From Perca fluviatilis (taxonomy: Eukaryota; Chordata; Actinopteri; Perciformes; Percidae), in assembly GCF_010015445.1 (NCBI RefSeq), contig NC_053133.1, forward strand, positions 4,334,264 through 4,398,263: DNA of 64,000 nt, read 5' to 3'. Below the pieces are notes generated by a model. It saw only the letters and a list, made by a program, of their open reading frames with translations. It was not told where the DNA came from and did no database searches. This document shows, piece by piece, positions 22,515-32,971 of the stretch. The position numbers and the translations under genes were made by a program. Within the stretch, counting starts at the first letter, position 1. Every line of letters begins with the position of its first letter.

Positions 22515-23028
22515 TAGAGATTGATAGATAAGTTTTTTTTTTTTTGGGAACAAAAGATGGATATCTAGATTACATCCATCTTAGATATCCACCATCCTCA
22601 AGTCTTGTAATTACCCCGCACACAATCTGCTTTGTCTTCCAAAAGGGATGGGCTCTAATTGTGGGCCAAATTAAAGAGCTTAATGAAACACTGCTGTGGA
22701 CCATTTATCACCACTAACAAAAGGACAGTAATGACAGAGGAGGAAGGAGAACGCCAATACATAAAATATCTATGTAGTGTTACTTCGGTTGAACTTCAAA
22801 ACTTGCCCATTTAGGCTTGCATCCCACTCGTTATCTATTTATTTTTAAAGCGGACTGGAAAGGAATATGTAAAGGGCAGGATTATACTTTTTGCCCAACT
22901 GAACAATTTTGACATAGCAAATAAAAAATTGTGAGCCTCCTTTTCCCTCAGTTCAATAGACTGCGACTGCTGCCCCTGGAGCTACAAACAATACTACATC
23001 CTTGTGTGTCCCTGATGTGTGGGTTTGT

Positions 23029-23029
<1 letters not shown>
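22515..23029. other. Unassigned stretch
   Basis: No gene or repeat recognised. Confidence 0.3.
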
Positions 23030-23099
<70 letters not shown>

Positions 23100-23146
23100 G
23101 ACATATTTGACAGACTGTGTGACCTGCCAGTGGTGGACAGATGAGT

Positions 23147-23184
<38 letters not shown>
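23030..23184 (+). repeat. Compound (GT)n microsatellite
   Basis: Two GT tracts (about 23030-23096 and 23146-23184) are separated by about 50 bp of unique sequence. The ORFs drawn through it (Cys-Val repeats) are artefacts. Confidence 0.95.
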
Positions 23185-23186
<2 letters not shown>

Positions 23187-23689
23187 AGGAGAAAGTGGTT
23201 TAAGAGGCTCCTGGATGACAGAGGCCTCCCAAATGAGATTATACTTTATTGTGAGTGCAAGGACCTAGCTGTAATTCAGTTTGAAGAGAACATCAGGCCT
23301 GCATTAAACTGGGAAAGTTCACACTTGGCAATATGGACTAAAAAGGGAGCGGCAAGGCTTATAGGGCATAAAGGTAGAAGAGAAAAATAAGACCAATAAA
23401 TGGCATCTTCACACCACCTTCTATAGTGGAACAGTTGTGCACTGGAACTTCTTTTATTCCATAATGTGTCTTAACTGCACAGTGATGGGATCTGTGGGGG
23501 AGACCAATGTTCAGATTAAAAAAGACTTTGAAATGTTATGATCAAATAAATGAAATTTGACTGTGGGAGGAAGCACATGGGATAAACATGCAAAGGGTCG
23601 AGCCAGCTGATGAGTTTGAACCCAGAACCCTCTTGCTTTGAGGCGAACAATTTTTAATCGTGACCATTTTCAGTGTGGATTTTGAAAGA
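23185..23689. other. Unassigned stretch
   Basis: A short frame (ending about 23390) reads [16 protein letters not shown] next to the GT tract; no family recognised. Nothing else seen. Confidence 0.3.
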
Positions 23690-24030
23690 ACCACAGTATA
23701 GAAACAGACATCTTTGTCATCCTTTGTTACCAGAGTGTGGACTCTAGTAATCTCATTATTCTCATTTGATCAGACTTGAGTGCAACATTTGATACAGTTG
23801 ATCATATCATTTTACCAAACTGTAAAACTGGGTCAGGGATTGGGTTTGCCTAGGTGCACAACTACACTACACTACACTGCTACGTTAAATTAGTTTTTAT
23901 CTTCCTATCAAACAGAGTTTTCAAAGTCGCTGTCAACAACATCAGTTCTTCCCCAGTCCTCAGGTCATATGGGGTCCCGCAAGGCTCAATCCTTGGCCCT
24001 ATTTTGTTCATCTTTTATAACATGTTCTGG
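23690..24030 (+). mobile_element. Degraded LINE reverse transcriptase
   Basis: Fragments of the RT domain are still readable: SDLSATFDTVDHIIL (first catalytic-aspartate block) near 23775-23820, then FLSNRVFKVAVN and YGVPQGSILGPILFIFY near 23900-24020. Several stops and deletions separate them. The sequence differs from the L2 copy at 9.2 kb, so it is an older or different lineage of CR1/L2-type LINE. Confidence 0.7.
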
Positions 24031-24337
24031 GCGAATACTCAATTCTAATTGACTGCAAGGTGTCCATTAAAAAGTGATGTAGGACAGTTAATAAGGAGTT
24101 CTGAAACTGACGTTACCGTTGTAAACCGAGTGTAGTCCTTCAGTGCCTTGTCCACACCACAGGATGACGCTAACACACAAGTTGCAGGAAGAAAGTTACA
24201 CTGCTCTTCTGAACTGGCTTTGTGTCACGATCATATCTCATTCCTTTTGCTGTTCAGATCGCCACTTCAGGCTGCGGCCGACAGTACACGTCGGATCATT
24301 TGTGACTGAAAGTCTTGATGTTGATTTGGAGACAATG
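24031..24337. other. Unassigned stretch
   Basis: No feature recognised between the LINE fragment and the left end of the palindromic element. Confidence 0.3.
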
Positions 24338-24939
24338 GGTAACACTTTACTTGACAGTACCGACATAACCATGACATGACACTGTCATAACTATGACATG
24401 ATACTGTCATGAATGTGTCATAAACCTTATAAACAAGTCATAAACGTTTATGACTTCTGTCATTAAGTGTCATTTGGTTTTTGTCATGACAAGTTGACAT
24501 TGTTTGGCTTGTCTTGATTATGACAACTTGACATTAATCAAAGTGATATTACCAGAAGTTGTCTTGGTCATGACAAGTTGACATTCAATTTGTCTTGATT
24601 ATGACACTTTGACATTAATCAAAGTGTCATTACCAGAAGTTGTCTTGGTCATGACAAGTTGACATTAAATTAGTTTGGGATGTCTTTGTAATGACAACTT
24701 GACATTAACCAGGCTGACATTTCCAGAGGATGTCTTTGTCATGACAACTTGACATAAACAGAAATTCACCTCTTATTGTATTCATGACATTTTTGACACT
24801 GTTATGACAGTGTAATAAATATTTTGACCTCAAGTAGTGGTACCAATTGTATTTGTCATTAAGATATCATGGATAAGACTTGCTGTCATGACAACATTAT
24901 GACAGTGTAACTAATAAATATTTACTAACATTTTTTTAA

Positions 24940-27134
24940 AAAAAAAAAAAACCCCCTTTTTTTTCCTAAAAAACGGGTGATAGAATGCAAAACCGATTTT
25001 ACCCTGTCATAGTTGAATAACGACAGTTCGGTGGGTAAATAGGACATACATAGAAACTCAAAATCCCATTGACACCCCTTTACTATGAAAATCTCATATT
25101 TTGAAACTGCCGCTGAAAACGGGGGGAATCCCAACAAAGCTGGAAGTTGACCGTCAACCTCCCAAAAACCGGAACCTTTGTCAGCCCATGGGTGTATTAA
25201 GAGAACGGTCAGCCCCAACATTTATATAGGCTACACAACTGACCTGAGATCAGGTAGTTTTCTGAATCTAGCTAGGTCACGCAGATCTCTGCTATTCCAT
25301 TACAAAATTCACTTCTGAAACTTTTTTATGCGAGAAATCAACCATATAAAGCTCAAATATGGGCCGCTTTTACGAAAATGGATGGCCAATTGCAAATTTT
25401 CTCCGACTGTGTGTTGGAGTTTAGTGCCGGTGTTGGTGCTGCCTGGGTTGCTACATCGGCGCCCCTGACCGGCAGTGTCAGCGAAGCTTGTTACGCCCGC
25501 AATCTTTAACCGGCAGCCCGCAGGTTCCAGTTAATCTTATAATGGGTATGTGTGTTGAGTTATTTAAACAAACAATCGGGAAATAAACGCCTCTTGTCCG
25601 CGAGTCTCATTGATAGAGCCGCGGTGAGATGGAGTCCATCAATGAGAGCTAGCTAGCCTCCTCCTAACTCTGACATTCACAAAAATACATTCAATTGAAA
25701 TCCGAAATCGGACAAGTGTTAGCTAAGCTTTGTAAGACCTTGAGGAACCTGTAATATTCATGCCATGACGAAATTCAAACTGTAAATACACTTTAGTTAT
25801 GCGAAAGTGAGCAAGCTGCGATATTTCCCCATTGTAATGAATGGGACATATAGCAAGCAGCTGCTCGTCCTACAAAGACGCCTTGCGTTCATAAAAATGC
25901 CTTAAAATCAAATCGGACACAACGGTTAGCTTTATAAGACATTGGGGAATGATGTTGTATAAGTGGCGTGACGAAATTCAAACTGTAAATATAATTTAGT
26001 TATGGCAAAAGTGTAGCTAGCTAGCTGCGTTATTTCCCCATTGTAATGAATGGGACATATAGCAAGCAGCTGCTCGTCCTACAAAGACGCCTCGCGTTCA
26101 TAAAAATGCCTTAAAATCAAATCGGACACAACGGTTAGCTTTATAAGACATTGGGGAATGATGTTGTATAAGTGGCGTGACGAAATTCAAACTGTAAATA
26201 TTATTTAGTTATGACGAAAGTGTAGCTAGCTAGCTGCGGTATTTCCCCATTGTAATGAATGGGACATATAGCAAGCAGCTGCTCGTCCTACAAAGACGCC
26301 TCGCGTTCATAAAAATGCCTTAAAATCAAATCGGACACAACGGTTAGCTTTATAAGACATTGGGGAATGATGTTATATAAGTGGCGTGACAAAATTCAAA
26401 CTGTAAATATAATTTAGTTATGGCGACAGTGTAGCTAGCTAGCTGCGGTATTTCCCCATTGTAATGAATGGGACATATAGCAAGCAGCTGCTCGTCCTAC
26501 AAAGACGCCTCGCGTCCGTAAAAATGCCTTAAAATCAAATCGGACACAACGGTTAACTTTATAAGACATTGGGGAATGATGTTATATAAGTGGCGTGACG
26601 AAATTCAAACCGTAAATATATTAGAGTTATGCCGGCAGCTGGCCGGGAGCCCGTGGTGCAGTATCCACAAAGGGTGACTTTGCGCTGGGTATGGCGCCCA
26701 GCAGGCGCTGCGCTTTCTCGTCAGACTGTGTGGAGCTCCTAAAGTCCGACACGTCTTACCAAATTTGCAATTAGCCATCAATTTTTGTAAAACGGCCCAT
26801 ATTTTAGCTTTATATAGTTGATTTCCCGCAAAAGTCTCAGAAGTGAATTTGGTAATGAAACATTGCAGTGTCTGGAATATAAGATTCTGTCCGCTTCTAA
26901 TGTATGTGTATTGGGGATTCGCTCAACCAATCAGCGCGCAGCTCATCTAAATATTCATGACCATACCATATTTGGAAGAAAAGCTCTTGTTACAAATAGG
27001 GCCAAAACACAGGGATGCATAAGGGCCAGTAAAATATCAACCAGGCCATTTTCAGCCCAACCAATGTTACATACCCCATTAGGAGACCATAAGGAACAGT
27101 GTGAAATACCCTATATAATCATTATATCACCCCT
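24940..27134. mobile_element. Nested palindromic element inside 24.3-27.7 kb
   Basis: Inside the outer arms lies a second inverted pair: about 25280-25410 and about 26740-26870 are reverse complements (AAAGCTCAAATATGGGCCGC on the left, GGCCCATATTTTAGCTTT on the right). Its ends resemble each other (AACGGGTGATAGAATGC near 24974 on the left; the reverse of ATTATATCACCCCTTTAA at about 27120-27138 on the right). The TTAA at the right edge falls where both outer arms carry CATTAA, which suggests insertion at a TTAA site, as for piggyBac- or Kolobok-type elements. The tandem array described next sits in its centre. No coding capacity was recognised; the 106-codon ORF at 26818-27138 runs across the right arm. 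Confidence 0.65.
25665..26632 (+). repeat. 209-bp tandem repeat array
   Basis: ATTGTAATGAATGGGACATA recurs at 25831, 26040, 26249 and 26458, giving an exact 209-bp period. A partial unit at the left brings the array to about 4.6 copies. Units two to four are nearly identical; the first is more diverged. Each contains GCAAGCAGCTGCTCGTCC and AATCAAATCGGACACAACGG. The array lies in the middle of the nested palindromic element. Confidence 0.92.
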
Positions 27135-27682
27135 TTAATGACAAATACAATTGGTACCACTACTTGAGGTCAACATATTTATTAGTTACACTGTCATAAC
27201 AGTGTCATGACACCCAGTTTTGTGAAATTTCCTGTCAGACATCTATCTGAAAAAGTGCTAGAATTGGTCTCTAATCTTGCACATCTAATTATAATAATCA
27301 TTAGGTCAACATGTCATGAATACAAAAAGAGGTGAATTTCTGTTTATGTCAAGTTGTCATGACAAAGACATCCTCTGGTAATATCATCCTGGTTAATGTC
27401 AAGTTGTCATTACAAAGACATCCCAAACTAATTTAATGTCAACTTGTCATGACCAAGACAACTTCTGGTAATGACACTTTGATTAATGTCAAGTTGTCAT
27501 AATCAAGACAAGCCAAACAATGTCAACTTGTCATGACAAAAACCGAATAACACTTAATGACAGAAGTCATAAACGTTTATGACTTGTTTATAAGGTTTAT
27601 GACACATTCATGACAGTGTCATGTCATAGTTATGACAGTGTCATGTCATGGTTATGTCAGTACTGTCAAGTAAAGTGTTACC

Positions 27683-28768
27683 GACAAGGACATGGCTGGT
27701 ATCTAGCTTGTCTTGTTGTTAAACATACTGTCAGATTATATTTACTGATTGTCAAATGCACACAATGTTAATGACTTCGAATCTTGCTAGCACAACTTTC
27801 TGGCTCGTAGATGTTAGAGCCACAGGGTTCTATTATCTGAGCTGACAAGAAACAACCTTTGTCAAATGTGGCAAGTCAGATCTAAGCTCGGTCCTATTTA
27901 CTGGACCAGTGAACAACGTTTGCATTGCATAAGAACCTTTTGGACTTGGACTCGGCAGCGCTTCGGATGGTTCTGGCCTCGCCATCGTCCATTAATTCCT
28001 GATAATGGACACCTTGTCGGGCATTAACCCTTAATGTATTTGCTAGTCTTGGCCAGGTTATTCATCACCCACCACTGTAACACTGATATCATCTAGTTGT
28101 CGGTCTCATTTATTCCTGAACATTTTAAACATTTGGATTCCCTGCACTGCCTGCTATCTAAGACTGGATGGCACCTAAACACTGATACGAGTGAAGTTAC
28201 CGTTTTCTGATTTTGATCTATTAAACAAAAAATTGGAAAAAGACAGAACAAGATTGTGATGAATTAAAGAAACATAATAAGTTTAGTATTACTTAAATAA
28301 TCATTTAATTGAGCATTATACTTAAACCCTATTCATGACCTGAAGCTTGACATTCTGTCATAATGTATGATGAAATCTTACACAACAAATGGATTGTAAA
28401 AACGTAAGTGTCTGTATCATAATTAGAGTTTAGATTGTTCACTGTACTACTTAAGAATAAATGTAATATTCACTTCACTTATACAGGCACTACTACTTAC
28501 TACATACAGTACTATTATTTTGCCCTATAAATACAATAATATGACTCCATATTCTGAATTCAAAAAAAAAAACTTTTTTGTAATGATACAGTAAAATAAT
28601 CACTTTATACTATTGACAATACATGTTATAATAAATTAATTTCAAGAATAAGAACTGCAATAATGTAATAATACACAGATTACACATTGACAACAACAAC
28701 CATGGACAGCACAGGTTCTCAGCACAGTTTTTGCCTTCATCTGTCCATCCAGCGCTGTGTGTTGTGTG
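27683..28768. other. Unassigned stretch and 3' flank of the DTC gene
   Basis: AT-rich DNA with no coding region. The right part (about 28300-28768) would be the 3' UTR of the minus-strand gene. No AATAAA was found on that strand, but an ATTAAA lies at 28304-28309 (minus), about 460 bp past the stop codon, and could serve as the poly(A) signal. Confidence 0.4.
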
Positions 28769-28838
28769 TTATTCAATGCCTTTATCCCTCAGTAGCTTTC
28801 TCACAGTTTTCAGGTAGTCGGAATCTGGGTAGCCATCA
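28769..28838 (-). CDS. DTC gene, terminal coding exon
   Basis: 70 nt: one base of the split codon, 22 codons and TAA (28769-28771). It encodes DGYPDSDYLKTVRKLLRDKG plus Ile-Glu, the normal C-terminal helix of Deltex proteins (GYPDPxYLxxVxxELxxxGI). The acceptor is TTTATCAG|T. The Glu that usually stands in the VxxEL position is Leu here. Confidence 0.85.
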
Positions 28839-31800
28839 CTGATAAACATAAATTACACAGAGACAATGACCTTATTATTTAGTGCAATGGTTCCCAGACT
28901 TTTTTATGTTTGTTTATGTATTCATGTCCCCATCCCACAAATTTTTGCCAAAGTTATTGGGGAAATTAGCAGCAATACAAACCAAATTCAATATTATTAT
29001 ATTAATTTTATTATTATAAGATATTTAAACTTTGCCCATTTTGCCAGTGGTAGAATTGCACAAAACTCTCCCACAATGATGACCGTGAACCCGAGAGCAG
29101 CTTCTTTAGATTTTGGTTTTGACAGATACTGCATGTTTACTTGAGGACCATCACCTGTTTTTATTTTCTTTCCTGTCAAACATATGTACATATAGTACGT
29201 TATATGTCAATGTGTTGTATGAATAAGTCTTTTTCTTCTCTAGTAAAGGTTCTCTAATGCATATGGACAGTCATGCACTAGAGACGCAAATGGGTGCTCT
29301 AGTGCGTATGTCTGGAACACAGACAGGTATTACTAACAATTTAGCATGTACAAAAGATTGTGCACACATATGTTTATGTATCTTCTGCTGTCTGCAAACT
29401 TTCTAGATGTCATTACATTAAAGGTTTTTCATAATGTATGACCACTACTTCACTACTAATAAATGTTTGTGAGCAGTGGTGTAGCATATAAATCTGGGCC
29501 CTGCACATATAGCCTCAGTTCCCCTTTATTATACATCCACTGTCACACCTGTACAAATAACTAAGTCAACAAGTAAACACATGCAAGTGCATTGGCTATT
29601 AGGGTAATCCGTAATGAAGTGTTTACAGTAGGGCTGTCGAGCGATTAGAACATTTTATCTAATGCTTTGGGATAAATTGATCTATATGAATTGCACATAT
29701 CAATATGTGCCATGACAAGCATTTAAAAATGTTTAAATTGAGATGAGTGAATCAGTGAATGAATAGACGTCGTTAGGGCTGGACCCAAATATTCAAGGCC
29801 ATTTCAGCGCAGTCTGAGACTCTTTATTGCGTTTTGCTGTTACTGGCTAATTTAAGTTTTAAACACTGAAACACTGCAACACTGTAGTGAACTGATCATA
29901 TTTCAAAACTTCAAATGTGGTTTTTAATGCAAGAAATAGTCTGTCTGACTTTTATTTAGTAATGGTTTACCTATGATTCTAATTCAAAATTGCAGATGAA
30001 CAAACAAACTTTTAATTCCTGGCTTTTTGAGGGCCCTCCTCATGCCTGCGCCCTGATTGACTCTAAGGTACCGTCCTTTGCAGACTACACTATATCATTT
30101 AGAAAGGGACACAGGTTTATTCTCCCATTCAGCCCTCCAACCTTATATCAATTTTTAGATTTTATATTGTATTTACACAATATTGGGCAGTTTCCACTGG
30201 CCAACAGGGGAAGACTGTGGTTGTAATATTTACTCACACTTTGTTCCCTCCATCTGGATGTGTTTTTAGGGGGACGGAAGCTGTAGTGACCGTGTCCTTT
30301 CCATCTTTGTTGGTGGTGACAGTAAACAAGAGCTGCTGGTTGAAGGCCTTCTCCAGCAGCTTTAGAACCCTCTTGCCCTCACGGTTGTCTGGCAGGTAAG
30401 CACAGAGCCGCAGCCCTGCGTAAGGGTTGCCCGGGTGGGGATGTTTCTCCTGCAGAACGAGATGTTTTACGTTTCAGTGGCACAGTGAAAAAGCACGGTC
30501 CATCACAGGATTCTATTGATGTACAATTCATTTGCTTTGGCTAATGCTAGTTTGGCATTGCCAGACCTTCCTCCTGCAAGTAGCTGCAAGTTTCAACTCG
30601 TCTCGTCGCAAATCGTTGGTCTGAACTGGACTTTACACACCTGTACTGTGCTGCACTAATGGCTTGAGTGAAAAGGTGACTCTCCACCCATTTGTAAACC
30701 TATTAGTTGGATGGTCTTGTTTTTTTAATGACCTTAAAGCTATAGCGTGTAGTTTCTGTCTCCCCCGTGAGGAATTCTAAGTAATGACAAAAAAACTGTT
30801 GGCACGTCCACATGATACAAGCCTTCCGTGACTGCGCACCGCCAACCCCCCCCAGTCCTCCACACAGTTGCTAGTAGCCAAGGAGGACACAGAGTTTTTT
30901 TGTGATTGTTGCGGGCAAAAATCCTTGATTATGCAGCACGTTTTCTTAAAAAAAGCAATGGAATATGCGGGATATTTATGCAATTTTATGCGATGAAATT
31001 GCGGGAACTTGCAAAAATTGTGGGAACTTGCAAAAACTGCAGTTTGATGAAAAAGAGAAAAAAAAGTGATTCTCCCAACACCCTGCTTTTCGATGATGTT
31101 TACGTCGTGTAATTACGTCACTGCATAATGTTCCCATGGCAACGGGGAAAATGGCTGCGCTTGTGTGAAGTAAACGCAACATTTTTCAACTTTCTGTTAA
31201 GATATATGTGACTTTTTTTTACAACAAATTATGAAATCATGCTAGCGGTGAAAATGCGGCGTATTTGAAAAAATGCGGCCCCCACCTAAATATGCAGACA
31301 TTGGCTGATTATGCATTGAATTATGCGATCCCATAATCGTGTTTTTCTGGAGGGACTGAATAAGAGGTAATTATCTTCACTCTAGTGTCTGCGCGGGAAA
31401 GTCACCGGACGCCATAATCTTCTGAACATAATCATACTGAGAAATCCAGAGAGAGTTGTGTGGAGTTGATCGTCTTAATTAATTTTGAAGCAACTCATTT
31501 GGCAATGGCTTGAATGTAACGTTCATTAATATCAAAAAGTCACGCACTAAAGCTTTAATATATGCATGAACGCAAAATGTTTTATCTTAACCCCATATTA
31601 AGAATGTTATGGTTTCACAGATATCTCAATCAAATCAAATGGTCCGTAATGCTATTTTTGAGGGTTACAAATGTGGTTCATTTTCTTGTTTATTTTTTTT
31701 GCATTTATTTCCTTTTCCTTTGAGGTGGGTAGATTTAATCGATAAGAACATAGGAGAGGCATATAAAAGCTTTTACTTCAGCCTAATTCTTTCAGTCACT

Positions 31801-32971
31801 GTTTACTGTTTCAGTTTACACTGCGATATGTATATAATTATTGTTTTATTCATGACTGAATAAAAATAAATAAAAAAAAAACCCTCCAAAATCTCTTCCT
31901 GTAGTGTGAACTCGGCGTTGCTTCAGAGTTTCCTCCCCCAGCTCTGCTAACCAGACTAACCAGATCATCAGCTTCTTCATAGTAGCAACGAATGCTGCCC
32001 ATAGAAACTCTCAGCTAATCTTTCATTCAAATCAAAGGACACTCTGCACTTCTCTTCCTGCTGAAGTGATTTTCACCTCTTTTCAAGACTGCAGTTCAGG
32101 GTTGTTTGTGATTTTGCTTTGTTCTGTTCTTGGTACAGTCCACTGTGTTGTTGTGTAATTCAAGGGATGTGATGCACCTACGTTTATGACATCGGAAGTG
32201 TTTGCACCATTAATTTGAGCTGGTAACAATACTAATCCTATTTGTTGATTGTATGGGACTAAATGTTCATTTGAAATTATGCTTTTGAATACTTCACTAT
32301 AATATACACTGAAGAAATACATACAGTTTCTAAACATAATAATAATACACACAAAAAAAGAGGGCCCCATAAACACAAGAAGAGCCACTAAAAAGAGAGC
32401 TTTTAGCCAAGCCTAGCTGCACATTTAGTATTTCTTGAATAAGCAAACCAACTCATTCAAAAAAGGTTTTTGTGCACGTAAAACCATGCTAAGATTTATA
32501 CTATTGAATAATACTAACCTCAACTGGGCTGTGATTCACAAACTGAAAGCCAACCAATCAGTGGATCCACTCTACAACTCTTGATTTAAAAAAAAAAGTT
32601 TTTACACTGTGGAATTTTGCCACGCTTACTGTCTGTATTCCATCTGGGAATATGTAGTTGATCTGCACGGTGTTGTCGTCAGGGAATCCCGGCAGGTCTC
32701 TGTGGAGGATCACCCAGGTCATCTGGCCCTGTGGCTGGCAGCCAGTCACTCCTCTGGGGATCCCATTCAGCCCTTCCTTAGCTGCACAGACAGCAGGCCA
32801 GTTTTAGTCATATTATCCAGAAGTGATTAGGAGACAATTATGGAAAGTTTGACAGACACAGAGAATTGGTGTGCATGTGTGTAAAGGACCTTGTTGTTCC
32901 AGTGATGGAGGACCCTTTCCGTTCAGGTAGCGGTTGCAGTAGACTTTTTCGCTGCTCTGACCAGAGCCCAT
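28769..32971 (-). CDS. Deltex C-terminal (DTC) domain protein, four exons
   Basis: Spliced coding sequence join(28769..28838, 30238..30449, 32630..32781, 32890..32971) on the minus strand, about 171 aa. All introns are GT-AG and the phases agree (1, 0, 2). The protein is nearly all DTC domain, the C-terminal module that follows the RING in Deltex E3 ligases (DTX1-4, DTX3L) and binds ADP-ribose/NAD+. Matching landmarks in order are GCQPQGQMTW (about 42-51), NYIFPDGIQT (69-78), HPHPGNPY (81-88), CAYLPDNREGKRVLKLL (94-110), LLFTV (118-122) and DGYPDSDYL (150-158). No cysteine/histidine RING pattern lies in front. The N terminus MGSGQSS fits an N-myristoylation signal (Gly2, Ser6). Residues corresponding to the Deltex IHHKT and GHGYPD histidines are VPLKT and DGYPD, so ADP-ribose binding may be lost. 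A good splice acceptor (CTCTCAG) sits one base before the ATG, so a 5' exon exists and an alternative upstream start is possible. Relation to DTX3L/DTX3 is by family resemblance; no orthologue is claimed. Confidence 0.85.
28839..30237 (-). other. Intron 3 of the DTC gene
   Basis: Phase-2 intron with consensus GTGAGT donor and TATCAG acceptor. It holds AT-rich DNA with no recognised element; the open frames at 28866-29144 and 29990-30226 have no domain signature. Confidence 0.6.
30238..30449 (-). CDS. DTC gene, third coding exon
   Basis: 212 nt, 70 codons plus two bases, from EKHPHPGNPY to HPDGGNK. The acceptor is TTCTGCAG|GAG and the donor GT|GTGAGT. It contains the best conserved DTC block (YLPDN.EG..VLKLL..AF...L.FTV). 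The segment that in Deltex proteins carries the paired histidines (IHHKT) reads VPLKT here. Confidence 0.9.
30555..30650 (+). mobile_element. Terminal fragment of a CCAGACCTTCC-type MITE
   Basis: GGCATTGCCAGACCTTCCTCC near 30553-30573 matches the hairpin end of the subfamily A elements (for example about 42881-42900). Only about 100 bp remain, without the second end. Confidence 0.5.
30905..31358 (-). mobile_element. hAT-like MITE, one end missing
   Basis: Ends CTGGAGGGACTG at 31358, which on the minus strand starts CAGTCCCTCCAGAAA, a CAG-type hAT terminus seen in many fish MITEs. The body repeats TTATGC-rich motifs (TTATGCGATCCCATAATCG near 31321-31339). The left terminus is not recognisable, so no target-site duplication can be read. 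Confidence 0.5.
32630..32781 (-). CDS. DTC gene, second coding exon
   Basis: 152 nt: two bases complete the split codon (GCT, Ala), followed by 50 codons from KEGLNGIPRGV to INYIFPDGIQT. The acceptor is TGTGCAG|CT and the donor ACA|GTAAGC. It carries the start of the DTC fold, whose conserved opening is QPxGxM (here QPQGQM). Confidence 0.88.
32890..32971 (-). CDS. DTC gene, first coding exon
   Basis: Encodes MGSGQSSEKVYCNRYLNGKG and seven more residues, then leaves one base of a split codon. The donor is AAG|GTCCTT. The ATG is at 32969-32971. The base before it is T, and before that stands a pyrimidine-rich stretch ending CTCTCAG, so the exon probably starts at 32972 after an intron in the 5' UTR. 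The exon is too short for the ORF-length cut-offs of simple gene finders. Confidence 0.75.

Larger units (their letters stand above)
24338..27682. mobile_element. 3.3-kb palindromic DNA element with long inverted repeats
   Basis: Left end GGTAACACTTTACTTGACAG (24338) and right end CTGTCAAGTAAAGTGTTACC (27682) are exact inverted repeats, and the similarity continues inward for about 525-550 bp on each side (to about 24863 and 27135). The arms consist of degenerate tandem TGTCATGACAAGTTGACAT-type units that are themselves partly self-complementary. The flanks read GACAA on both sides (24331-24335, with TG between it and the repeat, and 27683-27687), a possible target-site duplication. No transposase is visible, so this is a foldback-like non-autonomous DNA transposon of unassigned superfamily. 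Confidence 0.85.
30450..32629 (-). other. Intron 2 of the DTC gene with transposon remnants
   Basis: Phase-0 intron with GTAAGC donor and TTCTGCAG acceptor. It contains two recognisable repeats, listed separately (30555-30650 and 30905-31358), and otherwise AT-rich DNA. Confidence 0.6.

Noticed and set aside
24843..25221. 98-codon minus-strand ORF at 24.9-25.2 kb
   Set aside because: Part of the nested palindromic element, with no recognisable domain and poly-A/T at its end.
25665..26632. Centromeric-type satellite
   Set aside because: Only 4.6 copies, and they sit in the centre of a defined nested transposon.
28866..29144. 92-codon ORF in intron 3 of the DTC gene
   Set aside because: Lies opposite to the gene within an intron, AT-rich, no domain.
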